Shown here one piece after another: positions 48,574 through 58,167 of a stretch of DNA of 64,000 bases (positions are counted from its first letter, which is position 1; every line of letters begins with the position of its first letter). The translations under genes and the position numbers were made by a program. Source of the stretch: Hydrogenophaga sp. IBVHS2 (GTDB lineage: Bacteria > Pseudomonadota > Gammaproteobacteria > Burkholderiales > Burkholderiaceae_C); assembly GCF_002127215.1 (NCBI RefSeq), contig NZ_NFUT01000001.1, positions 919,095-983,094 of the forward strand, given 5' to 3'. A model generated the notes under the pieces. That model was not told the origin of the DNA. It saw only the letters and a program-made list of their open reading frames with translations, and did not search any database.

Positions 48574-49521
48574 ATGGCCCGATACGTCACCGCCGCCCTG
48601 TACCTGTTCACCGATCTGCCCGACCACGCCCGGATGCGCGACCCGCTGCTGGCGGTCTGCGAAGCGCACGGCGTGCGCGGCACGCTGCTGCTGGCCGGAG
48701 AAGGCATCAATGGCACCATCGCCAGCCTGGACGACGGCCCGGGGCAGGGCGTTCACGCCGTGCTGGCCCATCTGCGCGCCGACAGCCGGCTGGCGCGCCT
48801 GCAATGCAAGCTGTCCTGGAGCGACAAACCGCCGTTCCATCGCATGAAGGTGCGGATCAAGAAGGAAATCGTGACGCTGCGGGTGCCCGGTCTCGACCCC
48901 AACCGCACGGTCGGCACCTATGTGAAGCCGGCCGACTGGAACGCGCTGATCAGCGATCCCGAGGTGCTGCTCATCGACACCCGCAACGACTACGAGGTGG
49001 CGATCGGGACATTCGAACAGGCGGTCAATCCCGGCATCCGCACGTTCACCGAACTGCCCGACTGGCTGGAGCAACAGCCTGCCTTGCAAGGGGAGGCCGG
49101 GCGCAAGACCCGGGTGGCCATGTTCTGCACCGGGGGCATCCGTTGCGAGAAATCGACCGCCCTGCTCAAGATGCGTGGCTTCGAGGAGGTCTACCACCTT
49201 GAGGGCGGCATCCTGAAGTACCTGGAAGAGGTTCCGGCGGAGCAGAGCCGCTGGCGTGGCGAGTGCTTCGTGTTCGACGAACGCGTCAGCGTGGGTCATG
49301 GCCTGGTGCAGGGCCCCCACGAGCTCTGTCGTTCATGCCGGTGGCCACTGACGCCCGAGGATCGTGCGTCGTCCCTGTTCGTCAGGGGGGTGAGCTGCCC
49401 CCACTGCCACGACCGACGCACGCCGGAAGAGAAAGCCCAGCTGGCCGAGCGTCAGCGGCAGGTGGAGCTGGCGGAAGCCAGGGGCACGACCCATGTGGGT
49501 CATGTGCCGGGCCCGCATTGA
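48574..49521 (+). CDS. trhO: tRNA uridine(34) hydroxylase TrhO (YceA, rhodanese-type)
   Basis: TrhO is the oxygen-dependent enzyme that makes 5-hydroxyuridine at the wobble position of some tRNAs. From ATG 48574 the product has 315 residues; GTG codons at 48547 (overlapping the patatin stop) and 48553 are possible earlier starts. It has the N-terminal acylphosphatase-like part LLLAGEGINGTIASLDDG. The rhodanese domain has the active cysteine in MFCTGGIRCEKSTALL. A C-terminal cysteine-rich tail (CRSC and CPHCHDRR) completes it. Confidence 0.92.
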   Translation: MARYVTAALYLFTDLPDHARMRDPLLAVCEAHGVRGTLLLAGEGINGTIASLDDGPGQGVHAVLAHLRADSRLARLQCKLSWSDKPPFHRMKVRIKKEIVTLRVPGLDPNRTVGTYVKPADWNALISDPEVLLIDTRNDYEVAIGTFEQAVNPGIRTFTELPDWLEQQPALQGEAGRKTRVAMFCTGGIRCEKSTALLKMRGFEEVYHLEGGILKYLEEVPAEQSRWRGECFVFDERVSVGHGLVQGPHELCRSCRWPLTPEDRASSLFVRGVSCPHCHDRRTPEEKAQLAERQRQVELAEARGTTHVGHVPGPH

Positions 49522-49526
49522 AAAAT

Positions 49527-50318
49527 TCAGCAGCGCAGCAGCGGAGCGATCTCCCCGGCGGCCTGGAGGGCCAGTTCCACCGGCGATCCACCCTGGGCCG
49601 TGCCCATGAACTCCTCGCTGGCCAGTTGCAGCTGCCAGTCGAACCGGTACACATCGTTGTCCAGCCGGAGCCGGCTGGTGACGATGCCGGCGGCCTCTCC
49701 GCGGGTGGACCCTGCATCCAGCCGCACAGTGCCACTGGCCACCGGGTGTTCGGCGGCCTCCGGGGCAGCCGGATCGAGCTGAAACACGGAAATGCCCTGG
49801 CTGCGCAACACATGGGCGGCGACAGGCAGCAGACCGGTCTTGACCCAGGACAGGGATTCCTGGTCGGCCGGCGGCTCGGTGGGCAGCCAGATGACCTGTG
49901 GTCCTGCCTCGGTGCCTTCGGTGCCGGCCTCGACACTCTGTTCGGGGCGGGCCCCCTCGCGCTTGACCGGAAGACCGACCCGGTAGCCCACCCGGTGCAC
50001 GGTCTTGATGACCCGGGCGGTCTGGCCGTCGTCACCGAGCGCCTTGCGCACTTTCATGATGCATTGGGCAATGACCGAATCACAAACGAAGTGGTTGAAC
50101 CAGACCTTCTCCAGCAGTTCGCCTTTGGTCACCACCCGACCTTCCTGGTGGAGCAGGTAGGCCAGCAGGTCGAAGGCCCTTCGCTCCAGCCGGATGAGCT
50201 CTCCGTGGCGGGTGGCCTCGCGCGTGCCGCAATGCAGTGTGAACTCGCCGAAATGAAAGACGGCGCGCGAGTCGGCGGAAAAGGATGGGGAAAAATGGAC
50301 GGGTGATTCGTCGTTCAT
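49527..50318 (-). CDS. Winged-helix (OmpR/CadC-type) transcriptional regulator
   Basis: The product has 263 residues; ATG 50318 follows GGAGG on the minus strand, while the longer frame to 50402 lacks support. The N-terminal DNA-binding domain (about 20-115) is a Trans_reg_C winged helix: LIRLERRAFDLLAYLLHQEG, VVTKGELLEKVW, ARVIKTVHRVGYRV. Unlike ToxR or CadC it has no membrane segment, and unlike OmpR it has no receiver domain. The C-terminal 140 residues form an unrecognised domain, perhaps a ligand sensor. It is divergent from nothing close by, and its target is unknown. Confidence 0.85.
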   Translation of the reverse strand: MNDESPVHFSPSFSADSRAVFHFGEFTLHCGTREATRHGELIRLERRAFDLLAYLLHQEGRVVTKGELLEKVWFNHFVCDSVIAQCIMKVRKALGDDGQTARVIKTVHRVGYRVGLPVKREGARPEQSVEAGTEGTEAGPQVIWLPTEPPADQESLSWVKTGLLPVAAHVLRSQGISVFQLDPAAPEAAEHPVASGTVRLDAGSTRGEAAGIVTSRLRLDNDVYRFDWQLQLASEEFMGTAQGGSPVELALQAAGEIAPLLRC

Positions 50319-50497
50319 GGGACCTCCGGCTGGATGAGCGGTTGGAACGGACCTGTCGGATGTGTTGGCATGTGCCGGATCGGCCACGCAAATCCATCGC
50401 AATTAAAATTAAAGCATTACAAAAAGGCCAGTTATGACCCTTCCCTGTCAGTCCTGACAGGTCTCACCGTTCCGTCACGCCCACCCCCCGGGGGCGG

Positions 50498-51634
50498 TCA
50501 CATCGATGCCGACAGCATCTGCTCGTAATCATCCCGCGAGGCCAGCCTCGGATTGGTCTTGTGGCAGTGGTCGGCCATGGCGCCATCGATGATCCGGCCG
50601 AACTGCGCTGCCTCCACGCCCATCGCGGCCAGACCGGCGGGCAGCCCGAGCCGTGCGTTCATCTCGGCAATCGCCGGTCCGATGTCGCTGCCCGAGGCCA
50701 GTCCCATGGCGTGGGCCATCCGCTCCAGGCGCCGCTCCGACTGCACCGAAGGGGCGGCCGCATTGAACGCCACCACCGCCGGCAGGAACACCGCATTGAG
50801 GGTGCCGTGGTGCAGGCGGGGATTCACGCCGCCCAGGCTGTGGCTGAGGCTGTGCACGCAGCCCAGCCCCTTCTGGAACGCCATGGCGCCCTGCATGGAT
50901 GCGCTCATCATCTGAAGCCGCGCATCCCGGTCCTGACCGTGGCGGGTGGCGCGCTCGATGTGGGCCCAGCCCCGCGCCAGACCATCCAGCGCGATGCCGT
51001 CGGCGGGCGGATTGAATGCCGCGGCCATGAAGGTTTCCATGCAATGCGCAATCGCGTCCATGCCGGTGGCGGCCGTGAGCGATGGCGGAAGTCCCAGGGT
51101 GAGCTCCGGATCGAGGAGGGCGGTACGAGGCACCAGGTGCCAGCTGTGGAAACCCAGCTTGCGCCCGTCGTCGACGATCACGATGGCGCCCCGGGCGACC
51201 TCGCTGCCGGTGCCCGCAGTGGTGGGGATGGCGATCAGGGGCGGGACGGCGGTGGTGATGCGGGGCGAACCGCCTTCGATGGTCGCGTACGTCTTGAGCG
51301 GTCCGGGATGGGTCGCGGCGATGGCCACGCCCTTGGCGCAGTCGATGGCGCTGCCGCCGCCCAGGGCGATCAGTCCGTCGCAACCTTGCTGGCGGTAGAG
51401 GTCGGCCGCCGCACGCACGGCGGCTTCGGTCGGGTTGGAGGGCGTCTGGTCGAACACCGGCGCGCCAGCGTCTCCGAGGGCCGCCAGCGCCTTGTCGACC
51501 AGGCCGGCCTGCCGGATGCCGGCGTCGGTGACCACCAGAGGACGGGTGATGCCGCAGCGTTCGCACTCCGCCCGCAGCTGGGCCAGCACGCCGAAGTCGA
51601 TGAGGATGTTTGTCACGTACAGGATCTGGGCCAC
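50498..51634 (-). CDS. Iron-containing (group III) alcohol dehydrogenase
   Basis: The product is a 378-residue NAD(P)-dependent dehydrogenase that interconverts alcohols and aldehydes or ketones. The start is GTG 51634 behind GGAGA, and the frame above is a shadow. Cofactor-binding motifs GGGSAIDCAKG and PTTAGTGSEVA are present. The metal ligands are in TGMDAIAHCMETF, GCVHSLSHSLGG and PRLHHGTLNA. The substrate is not predictable. It diverges from the esterase gene at 51719, so alcohol and ester handling may be linked. Confidence 0.92.
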   Translation of the reverse strand: MAQILYVTNILIDFGVLAQLRAECERCGITRPLVVTDAGIRQAGLVDKALAALGDAGAPVFDQTPSNPTEAAVRAAADLYRQQGCDGLIALGGGSAIDCAKGVAIAATHPGPLKTYATIEGGSPRITTAVPPLIAIPTTAGTGSEVARGAIVIVDDGRKLGFHSWHLVPRTALLDPELTLGLPPSLTAATGMDAIAHCMETFMAAAFNPPADGIALDGLARGWAHIERATRHGQDRDARLQMMSASMQGAMAFQKGLGCVHSLSHSLGGVNPRLHHGTLNAVFLPAVVAFNAAAPSVQSERRLERMAHAMGLASGSDIGPAIAEMNARLGLPAGLAAMGVEAAQFGRIIDGAMADHCHKTNPRLASRDDYEQMLSASM

Positions 51635-51718
51635 GCTGCGTCTCCGGTTATGGTGATGGGTTGTGAAAACTATACGGAGGCGGACCGGGAGTGCGGTCCC
51701 CGATAGGACAACAGGTCC

Positions 51719-52708
51719 ATGGCCCATTCCCACCTTGCTGCTGCCCGTCAACGCCTGACACCCGCCATGCGCGGGGTGCTCGACCGGATCGATCGGGCCG
51801 GTCATCCCCCCATGCACACGCTGGAACCCGACCAGGCCCGAGCGGCCTACGAGGCGGGTGCCGGCGTGCTCGATGTGCCCCTGGCACCGCTGGACCGGGT
51901 CGAGGACCTGTCCGTGCCGACCCGCGACGGGCAAACCCTCAGGGCCCGTCTCTTTTCACCCTCTGCGACACCCGGCCTGCCGGTTCTGCTGTACCTGCAC
52001 GGGGGCGGCTTCACCGTGGGCAGTGTGGCCACCCACGAAGCCCTGTGCCGTCAGCTGGCCGCACTGGCCGGCTGCGCCGTGGTGTCGGTGGATTACCGGC
52101 TGGCGCCGCAATGGAAGTTCCCGACCGCCGTGCACGATGCCTGGGACAGCCTGCAGTGGCTGCACCGCTCGGCCCCCGGACTCGGGCTGGACGCTACCCG
52201 GCTGGCCGTGGGCGGCGACAGCGCCGGCGGCACCTTGTCGCTGGTGACGGCGCTCACCGCCCGCGATGCCGGCCTGCCGCTGGCGCTTCAGCTGCTGTTC
52301 TATCCGGGCTGTGCCGGTCATCAGGACACCGGCAGCCACCGCGCATTCGCCCAGGGCTTTCTGCTGGAGAAGGCGCACATCGACTACTTCTTCGGGCATT
52401 ACCTGCGCACGCCCGCAGACCGCGATGACTGGCGGTTCGCCCCGCTGGATGGCGTGGATGCCGATGGCAACGCCCCGGAACTGGAGGGCGTGGCACCGGT
52501 CTGGATGGGGCTGGCGGAGTGCGATCCGCTCACCGACGAGTGCATCGCAATGGCCGACCGCCTGCGCATGGCCGGCGTGGCGGTGGACCTGGAGATCTAC
52601 CACGGCATGGTCCACGGATTCATCCAGTTCGGGCGCGCCATCCCCCAGGCCCTGGACGCCCACCGACACGCGGCCCAGGCCCTGCGACAAGCCTTTCAGA
52701 CCCCCTGA
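51719..52708 (+). CDS. HSL-family alpha/beta hydrolase (esterase)
   Basis: This 329-residue esterase/lipase is of the hormone-sensitive-lipase group. The oxyanion motif HGGGFTVGS and the nucleophile GGDSAGGTLSLV are clear. The acid is in AECDPLTDECIAMADRL and the histidine in YHGMVHGFIQFG. There is no signal peptide, so it is intracellular; it should act on short-chain esters. It is preceded by a short region divergent from the alcohol dehydrogenase and followed 12 bases later by the thioesterase-GNAT fusion, likely in one transcript. Confidence 0.9.
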   Translation: MAHSHLAAARQRLTPAMRGVLDRIDRAGHPPMHTLEPDQARAAYEAGAGVLDVPLAPLDRVEDLSVPTRDGQTLRARLFSPSATPGLPVLLYLHGGGFTVGSVATHEALCRQLAALAGCAVVSVDYRLAPQWKFPTAVHDAWDSLQWLHRSAPGLGLDATRLAVGGDSAGGTLSLVTALTARDAGLPLALQLLFYPGCAGHQDTGSHRAFAQGFLLEKAHIDYFFGHYLRTPADRDDWRFAPLDGVDADGNAPELEGVAPVWMGLAECDPLTDECIAMADRLRMAGVAVDLEIYHGMVHGFIQFGRAIPQALDAHRHAAQALRQAFQTP

Positions 52709-52720
52709 CCGGAGCATTCC

Positions 52721-53584
52721 ATGGCCTTGCAACGATCCGATTTCCGATTCTTTCACCGCCTGCGGGTGCGCTGGGCCGAGGTGGACATGCAGCGCATCGT
52801 CTTCAACGCCCACTACCTGATGTATTTCGACACCGCCATCTCCGACTATTGGCGGGCGCTGGCGCTGCCGTACACCGAGGCCATGGAACATCTGGAAGGC
52901 GATCTGTACGTGGTCAAGGCCACCATCGAATTCCATGCCTCGGCTGGCCTGGACGACCAGATCGATGTGGCGTTGCGCTGCACCCGCATCGGCAGTTCGT
53001 CCATCACCTTCAGCGGGGCCATCTTCCGGGGCGATCGGCACCTGATCAGCAGCGAGATCGTCTATGTGTTTGCCGATCCGGCCACCCAGACCTCGCGCCC
53101 GGTGCCGCAGGCGCTGCGCGACATCCTGCTGGGTTTCGAGGCCGGCGAGCCCGTCGTTCAGCTGGCGGTGGGCCGGTGGGTCGACCTGCGGCCCGCGGCC
53201 GCCGCGCTGCGTTCACGGGTGTTCATCGAGGAGCAGGGCATCGATCCGGCCATCGAGCTCGATGCGCTCGATGACGGCGCGGTGCACGCCGTGCTGACCA
53301 ACCGTCTGGGTCAGCCGGTGGCCACCGGCCGCCTGCTGGTGCACGAACCCGGCGTCGGCCGGATCGGCCGCATGGCGGTGCATCGGGTGCTGCGGGGCGG
53401 CCGGTTCGGGCAGCAGGTGCTGGACGCGCTCATGGCAGCCGCCCGCGAGCGTGGGGACCGTCAGGTCGTGCTGCACGCGCAGCGCAGCGCAGAGGGCTTC
53501 TACCGGCGCCTGGGCTTTCAGCCCTGCGGCGAACCGTTCGAGGAGGCCGGCATCGCCCACACCGAGATGATCAAGGGGCTCTGA
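52721..53584 (+). CDS. Fused YbgC-type thioesterase and GNAT acetyltransferase
   Basis: The product is 287 residues with two domains. Residues about 1-135 are a 4-hydroxybenzoyl-CoA thioesterase-like hotdog (VRWAEVDMQRIVFNAHYLMY, with the catalytic-type Asp, and KATIEFHASAGLDDQIDV). Residues about 145-287 are a GNAT domain (RSRVFIEEQGIDPA, GRIGRMAVHRVLRGGRFGQQ, GFYRRLGFQPCGEPFEEAGI). Both look intact. The fusion suggests a thioesterase coupled to acyl transfer, or a shared substrate. The end overlaps the convergent NRDE gene by 14 bases. Confidence 0.88.
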   Translation: MALQRSDFRFFHRLRVRWAEVDMQRIVFNAHYLMYFDTAISDYWRALALPYTEAMEHLEGDLYVVKATIEFHASAGLDDQIDVALRCTRIGSSSITFSGAIFRGDRHLISSEIVYVFADPATQTSRPVPQALRDILLGFEAGEPVVQLAVGRWVDLRPAAAALRSRVFIEEQGIDPAIELDALDDGAVHAVLTNRLGQPVATGRLLVHEPGVGRIGRMAVHRVLRGGRFGQQVLDALMAAARERGDRQVVLHAQRSAEGFYRRLGFQPCGEPFEEAGIAHTEMIKGL

Positions 53585-54419
53585 GGCGTTCGATCAGCTC
53601 GCAGCGATGCCGCTGCGGGTCGAGCCTGGGAACGGGCTCGTCCATTCGGTGCTGCCATTCGTCCAGCCGTGCACCCAGCCCTCCGGCCTGGCGCCGGATG
53701 CGCAACAGGGTGGTGCTGCGGGTGCCGTAGTCGCTGTCCGGAATGCGGACGAACGGGCTGGACAGTGCCCGTTCGAGTGCCATCGGCACGCCGGTGCGGG
53801 GCAGATCGGTCTCCGGCGCCGGATGGTGGTCGGTCAGGGCATCTTGCAGCGTCGGATGAACCGGATCGTCGGCGTCCATCGGGACGGCGGATGCTTGAAG
53901 GGCCGCGCACAGCTTGAGGGTCTTCGGCCACGGGGTGTCCAGGCTGGCGTTCGACAGGCCATACAGCCCGGGCCCCAGAGGCCGCTGGTGACGCTGCGGT
54001 GTCTGCGCGGCGTGCGGATCGGCCGGATGGCGGTTGCTGACCCAATGCCAGCGGCCGGCGCCGAGGTCACCCAGCACGAGGTTGAAGCCGCCGTAGGCCT
54101 GGGGCTGGAGCGTCTGCACGAAACCGGCCAGGTCGTCCTGGCCTGCCAGCCAGCGCGACACCAGCTCCCCCCGGCTGCGCTCGGCGCGCTCGGGCGTGGC
54201 CTGGCGCACGTTGGTCAGCCACGCCACTCGACCGGCGGGGCTCAGCCCCAGCCAGGTGCCGCCGTCACGCAGGTCGCGACCGGCCACCACCTCGGCACCG
54301 GTTTCGGAGCGCCAGCGGTGCAGCGGCTCCGTCGGCCGATCGAAGGACTCGTCCCGGTTGGAGGCCAGCCACAGCGGCATGTCCGGGTGGAGGCCGATGG
54401 CAAAGGCGATCAGGCACAT
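53571..54419 (-). CDS. NRDE (TANGO2-like) family protein
   Basis: This 282-residue protein begins MCLIAFAIG with LASNRDESFDRP, the Asn-Arg-Asp-Glu signature of the NRDE/TANGO2 family. It is an Ntn-hydrolase-like fold with the N-terminal cysteine available after removal of Met. The biochemical role is unsettled; animal TANGO2 is linked to lipid and haem handling. It starts 9 bases after the ygfZ stop on the same strand, so the two are co-transcribed. Confidence 0.88.
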   Translation of the reverse strand: MCLIAFAIGLHPDMPLWLASNRDESFDRPTEPLHRWRSETGAEVVAGRDLRDGGTWLGLSPAGRVAWLTNVRQATPERAERSRGELVSRWLAGQDDLAGFVQTLQPQAYGGFNLVLGDLGAGRWHWVSNRHPADPHAAQTPQRHQRPLGPGLYGLSNASLDTPWPKTLKLCAALQASAVPMDADDPVHPTLQDALTDHHPAPETDLPRTGVPMALERALSSPFVRIPDSDYGTRSTTLLRIRRQAGGLGARLDEWQHRMDEPVPRLDPQRHRCELIERLRAP

Positions 54420-54428
54420 GCCGCCGGT

Positions 54429-55325
54429 TCAGATGTCTTCCAGCAGGGGGTAGGGCAGGGGAAGCAGGCTCAGGACCCGGCCGTCGATCTGCAGCGTGCC
54501 GGTCGCCATGGCGCTGGTCTGCAACGAGGCGATGGCATCGAAGCCGCCATTCGGGTTCGGTGCTGCCTGGGCGATGACCCCGCATGGCTGGGAGGGGTCG
54601 CTGTCGTGGAACACCTCCTGGCCTGCCGCCATGGGCGCGCTGGCGTGAACCAGCGCACCGCGCCGCTTCAGGGTGCCCCGGAACTGGCTGCGTGCCACGA
54701 CCTCCTGGCCCGGGTAGCAGCCCTTCTTGAAGTTCACGCCGCCCACCGACTCGTAGTTGAGCATCTGGGGCACGAAGGCCTCGAACACCGGCTGGCTCAG
54801 GGTGGCCACGCCGCTGCGCACGTCCAGCCACGACCAGAGGGAGGCATCCAGTGCCGGACCCTCGGCGATCGCCTTGTCGACCGGCGCGATCTGGAGGGCA
54901 CGCCCCGTTCCCTCGGCCGGGTACAGCCGCACGGTGCTGATGCCGTCGTGCTGCCGATGGCTCCAGGGCGCGGGCGGCAGATCGGCCGGAACCGAGTCGC
55001 CGCTCAGGCCCGACAACTGGAACTCGGCCGTTGCGTCGGTGAGCTTGACCTTGGCGCGCAGCACGAACATCGACAGGCGCTTGAGCGTGGCGGGCAGCAG
55101 ATCGCGCGAACAGACCAGCAGGATGTCGTCATGGGCACGCTTGAAACCCACGAAGCTGGCCTGCATGCGGCCTTTGGCCGAACAGAATGCGGCCAGGCGG
55201 GCTTCGGACAGGCCGAGCAGCGAGAAGTCCTGGGTCAGCTGCCCGTGCAGGAATGGGGCGGCGTCGTCGCCGCGGGCCCGGATGATGCCGAGGTGGTCGA
55301 GCGGGGTGCGTCCGTGGAATGTCAT
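54429..55325 (-). CDS. ygfZ: Folate-binding YgfZ/GcvT-like protein
   Basis: The product has 298 residues. ATG 55325 starts TFHGRTPLDHLGIIRARG; the longer frame above it is not supported. YgfZ uses folate to help build or repair certain iron-sulfur clusters. The family signature KGCYPGQEVVAR, with its essential cysteine, is present at about residue 203. It is cytoplasmic. It is divergent from mltG, with about 100 bases between, and upstream of the NRDE gene in one transcript. Confidence 0.93.
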   Translation of the reverse strand: MTFHGRTPLDHLGIIRARGDDAAPFLHGQLTQDFSLLGLSEARLAAFCSAKGRMQASFVGFKRAHDDILLVCSRDLLPATLKRLSMFVLRAKVKLTDATAEFQLSGLSGDSVPADLPPAPWSHRQHDGISTVRLYPAEGTGRALQIAPVDKAIAEGPALDASLWSWLDVRSGVATLSQPVFEAFVPQMLNYESVGGVNFKKGCYPGQEVVARSQFRGTLKRRGALVHASAPMAAGQEVFHDSDPSQPCGVIAQAAPNPNGGFDAIASLQTSAMATGTLQIDGRVLSLLPLPYPLLEDI

Positions 55326-55423
55326 GGCGTGGCGGTGAGGGGAAGGCGCAAAGCCCTGGATTATCATGGCCGACCACCCCGGGCGAGGTCCCGCCCCGCC
55401 ATCACCCTGACGCCGTCCTGCCC

Positions 55424-56422
55424 GTGTTCCGACTCCTGAAACGTCTCGTGTCCGCCGTGCTGCTGGCCCTGGTTGTCGCCGGCGGACTCGGCTGGTGGTG
55501 GCTGGACCGTCCTCTGCCTCTGAGCGGCGAAGCCCCGTTGCTGGTGGAGGTTCCGCCGGGCTCCTCTGCACGGGGCGTGGCCCAGCGGCTCAGCCGGGCC
55601 GGGGTGGGGCTTCCGCCCCTGGCGCTGGAGGCCTGGTTCCGCCTGTCCGGGCAGGCGCAGGACATCAAGGCCGGTGTGTACGAGGTGCCGGCCGGCTTCA
55701 CCCCGAACCAGCTGTTGCGGCGCCTGGTGTCGGGCGATCAGGCCCTGTTCAGCGTGGCCATCATCGAGGGCTGGACCTACCGGCAGGTGTTCGATGCGCT
55801 GCGCCGCCATCCCGACCTGACGCCGGATCTGCAGGGCCTGAGCGATGCGCAGGTCATGGGCCTGATCGGCAAGCCTGGCGTGCACCCCGAAGGCCGCTTC
55901 TTCCCGGATACCTATCGGGTGGCGCGCAAGGCGCCGGCCTCCAGCGTGCTGCGGCAGGCCGCTGCCGCCATGGACGACCAGCTGGCCCGCGCCTGGGCCC
56001 GACGCTCGCCGGAAACGCCCCTGCGCACGCCCGAGGAGGCGCTGATCCTGGCCAGCATCGTCGAAAAGGAAACCGGGCTGGCAAGCGACCGGCCCGAGAT
56101 TGCCGGCGTGTTTGCCAACCGGCTGCGCATCGGCATGCGCCTGCAGACCGACCCGACCATCATCTACGGCCTGGGAGAGCGGTTCGACGGCAACCTGCGC
56201 AGGGTGCACCTGGAAACCGACGGACCCTACAACACCTACACCCGCTCCGGACTGCCCCCGACACCGATCGCCCTGCCCGGACAGGCCTCGCTGCTGGCTG
56301 CGGTCCAGCCCAAACGCACCAGCGCCCTGTACTTCGTGGCCCGGGGCGACGGCTCCAGCCAGTTCAGCGCCACCCTGGACGAACACAACGCTGCAGTGCG
56401 GCGTTTCATCCTCAACCGCTGA
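55424..56422 (+). CDS. mltG: Endolytic murein transglycosylase MltG
   Basis: MltG is an inner-membrane enzyme that cuts nascent peptidoglycan strands and sets their length. It has 332 residues from GTG 55424, the start that places the membrane anchor ([20 protein letters not shown]) at the N-terminus. A LysM-like part follows, and the catalytic glutamate is in [20 protein letters not shown] with [20 protein letters not shown] downstream. It begins the conserved mltG-tmk-holB-pilZ-tatD series; tmk starts 14 bases later. Confidence 0.94.
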   Translation: MFRLLKRLVSAVLLALVVAGGLGWWWLDRPLPLSGEAPLLVEVPPGSSARGVAQRLSRAGVGLPPLALEAWFRLSGQAQDIKAGVYEVPAGFTPNQLLRRLVSGDQALFSVAIIEGWTYRQVFDALRRHPDLTPDLQGLSDAQVMGLIGKPGVHPEGRFFPDTYRVARKAPASSVLRQAAAAMDDQLARAWARRSPETPLRTPEEALILASIVEKETGLASDRPEIAGVFANRLRIGMRLQTDPTIIYGLGERFDGNLRRVHLETDGPYNTYTRSGLPPTPIALPGQASLLAAVQPKRTSALYFVARGDGSSQFSATLDEHNAAVRRFILNR

Positions 56423-56436
56423 AGGCAATTGCGCTC

Positions 56437-57084
56437 ATGCAGCCCGGTCTATTCATCACGTTCGAAGGCATCGACGGTGCCGGCAAGTCCACCCATATCG
56501 GTGCGGTGGCCGATGCATTCCGGCGCCACGGCCGCTCTGTCCGCCTGACCCGTGAGCCCGGGGGCACGCCCCTGGCCGAAAAGCTGCGCGGGCTGGTCCT
56601 CAACGACCCGATGGACCCGCTGACCGAAGCCCTGCTGATGTTCGCCGCCCGCCGCGATCACCTGCAGCAGGTGATCGAACCGGCACTGGCAGCCGGCGAG
56701 GTGGTGCTGTGCGACCGCTTCACCGACGCCACGTTCGCCTACCAGGGGTACGGCCGGGGCTTCGATCTGCCGGTGCTGTCGTTGCTGGAGGCCTGGGTGC
56801 AGGCCACGCCGCAGGACACGGTCCGCCAGCCCGACATGACGCTCTGGTTCGACCTGCCGGCCGAGGTGGCTGCATCCCGCCTGGCTTCGGCTCGCGTGCC
56901 GGACCGGTTCGAAGCCCAGCCGCAGGTGTTCTTCGAGCGGGTCTCGGCCGGTTACGCCGCGCGGGCCGAGGCCGCGCCGGGCCGCTTTGCCCGCGTCGAT
57001 GCCCACCAGCCTGTGGAGCATGTCGCCGCACAGGTACGCGCGGCGCTGGCAGCGCGGGGCTGGCTGCCGGGGGCGCAGGCATGA
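56437..57084 (+). CDS. tmk: Thymidylate kinase
   Basis: Tmk phosphorylates dTMP to dTDP in DNA precursor synthesis. It has 215 residues from ATG 56437; the frame is open upstream only as a shadow of mltG. The P-loop [15 protein letters not shown] motif [17 protein letters not shown] and the LID region [20 protein letters not shown] are all intact. Its stop overlaps the holB start (ATGA, 57081-57084), so they are translationally coupled. Confidence 0.96.
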   Translation: MQPGLFITFEGIDGAGKSTHIGAVADAFRRHGRSVRLTREPGGTPLAEKLRGLVLNDPMDPLTEALLMFAARRDHLQQVIEPALAAGEVVLCDRFTDATFAYQGYGRGFDLPVLSLLEAWVQATPQDTVRQPDMTLWFDLPAEVAASRLASARVPDRFEAQPQVFFERVSAGYAARAEAAPGRFARVDAHQPVEHVAAQVRAALAARGWLPGAQA

Positions 57085-58136
57085 CGGCGCCGCCAGCCTT
57101 GCCGCCGTGGCTGCAGCGCCAGCTGGAGGCGCTGCTCGCCCAGCGTGGCCACGCGATCCTGCTCACGGGCCCGAGCGGTCTCGGGCAGTACGAACTGGGG
57201 CTGGCGCTGGTGCGGGCATGGTTGTGCGAGCGCCCATCGCCTTCAGGCGCCTGCGGTGCCTGCGGCAGCTGCCACGCCGTCGACGTGCGAACCCACGCCG
57301 ACCTTCGGGTGCTCATGCCCGAGACCTTGTGCCTGGAGCACGGCTGGCCGCTGGACGAGTCCACCCAGAAAGACCTGGACGAGAAGAAGCGAAAGCCCAG
57401 CCGCTGGATCCGAGTCGATGCGGCGCGGGACGCGGTCGGATTCGGCCAGACCACCCGGTCGCGCGGAAGGACCAAGGCGGTGCTGGTGTTCCCGGCCGAC
57501 CGCCTGAACACCGAATCGGCCAATGCCCTGCTCAAGACACTGGAGGAGCCGGCGGGTGATCTGCGCTTCCTGCTGGCCACCGAAGCAGCCGACCAGCTGC
57601 TGCCCACGGTGCGCAGCCGGTGCCAGACCCATGCGCTGGCCTGGCCCGACGAAGAAGAGGCGCTGGCCTGGCTTCAGGCCCAGGCCGGGCAGGGTGGCGA
57701 CCGCTCGACCGCGCAGGTCTGGTGGCGCGCATCGGGTGGCCGACCGGCCGATGCGCTGGCCTGGTCGACCCTCGGGCTCACCGAAGCCGCCTGGCGATCG
57801 ATCCCGCGGGCGGTTGCCAGAGGCGACTGGTCGGTCCTGTACGACTGGGGCCCGGCGCGCCAGTTGTCGGTGCTGCAGAAGCTCTGCCACGACCTGATGA
57901 CCCACGCCGCAGGGGCGCCGACCCGCTATTTCCGCCCCGACGACCTGCCCGCACCGCCGCCATGGCGGACGCTGGCGAACTGGTCACGCGAGCTGAGCGA
58001 GGCGGTGCGCACGGTCGAGCACCCCTTCAACGCCGGCCTCATGCAGGAAGCCTGGGCCGCCCGGGCCCGTCAGGTGCTGGGCAAAGGGGCCGTTTCTGTG
58101 GCGGGACGGACTCAGTCATTCAGGGCTACCGTATGA
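57081..58136 (+). CDS. holB: DNA polymerase III delta' subunit
   Basis: HolB is the delta' subunit of the clamp loader that places the beta clamp on DNA. It has 351 residues. The P-loop region is degenerate ([14 protein letters not shown]), which is normal for delta', a subunit that does not bind ATP. The zinc-binding cysteines [12 protein letters not shown] are present. The segment [20 protein letters not shown] and the SRC motif [11 protein letters not shown] are typical. It is coupled to tmk and followed by pilZ. Confidence 0.94.
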   Translation: MTAPPALPPWLQRQLEALLAQRGHAILLTGPSGLGQYELGLALVRAWLCERPSPSGACGACGSCHAVDVRTHADLRVLMPETLCLEHGWPLDESTQKDLDEKKRKPSRWIRVDAARDAVGFGQTTRSRGRTKAVLVFPADRLNTESANALLKTLEEPAGDLRFLLATEAADQLLPTVRSRCQTHALAWPDEEEALAWLQAQAGQGGDRSTAQVWWRASGGRPADALAWSTLGLTEAAWRSIPRAVARGDWSVLYDWGPARQLSVLQKLCHDLMTHAAGAPTRYFRPDDLPAPPPWRTLANWSRELSEAVRTVEHPFNAGLMQEAWAARARQVLGKGAVSVAGRTQSFRATV

Positions 58137-58167
58137 GTCGGCGGCGCTTGCCGCTACACTGCGCCCC

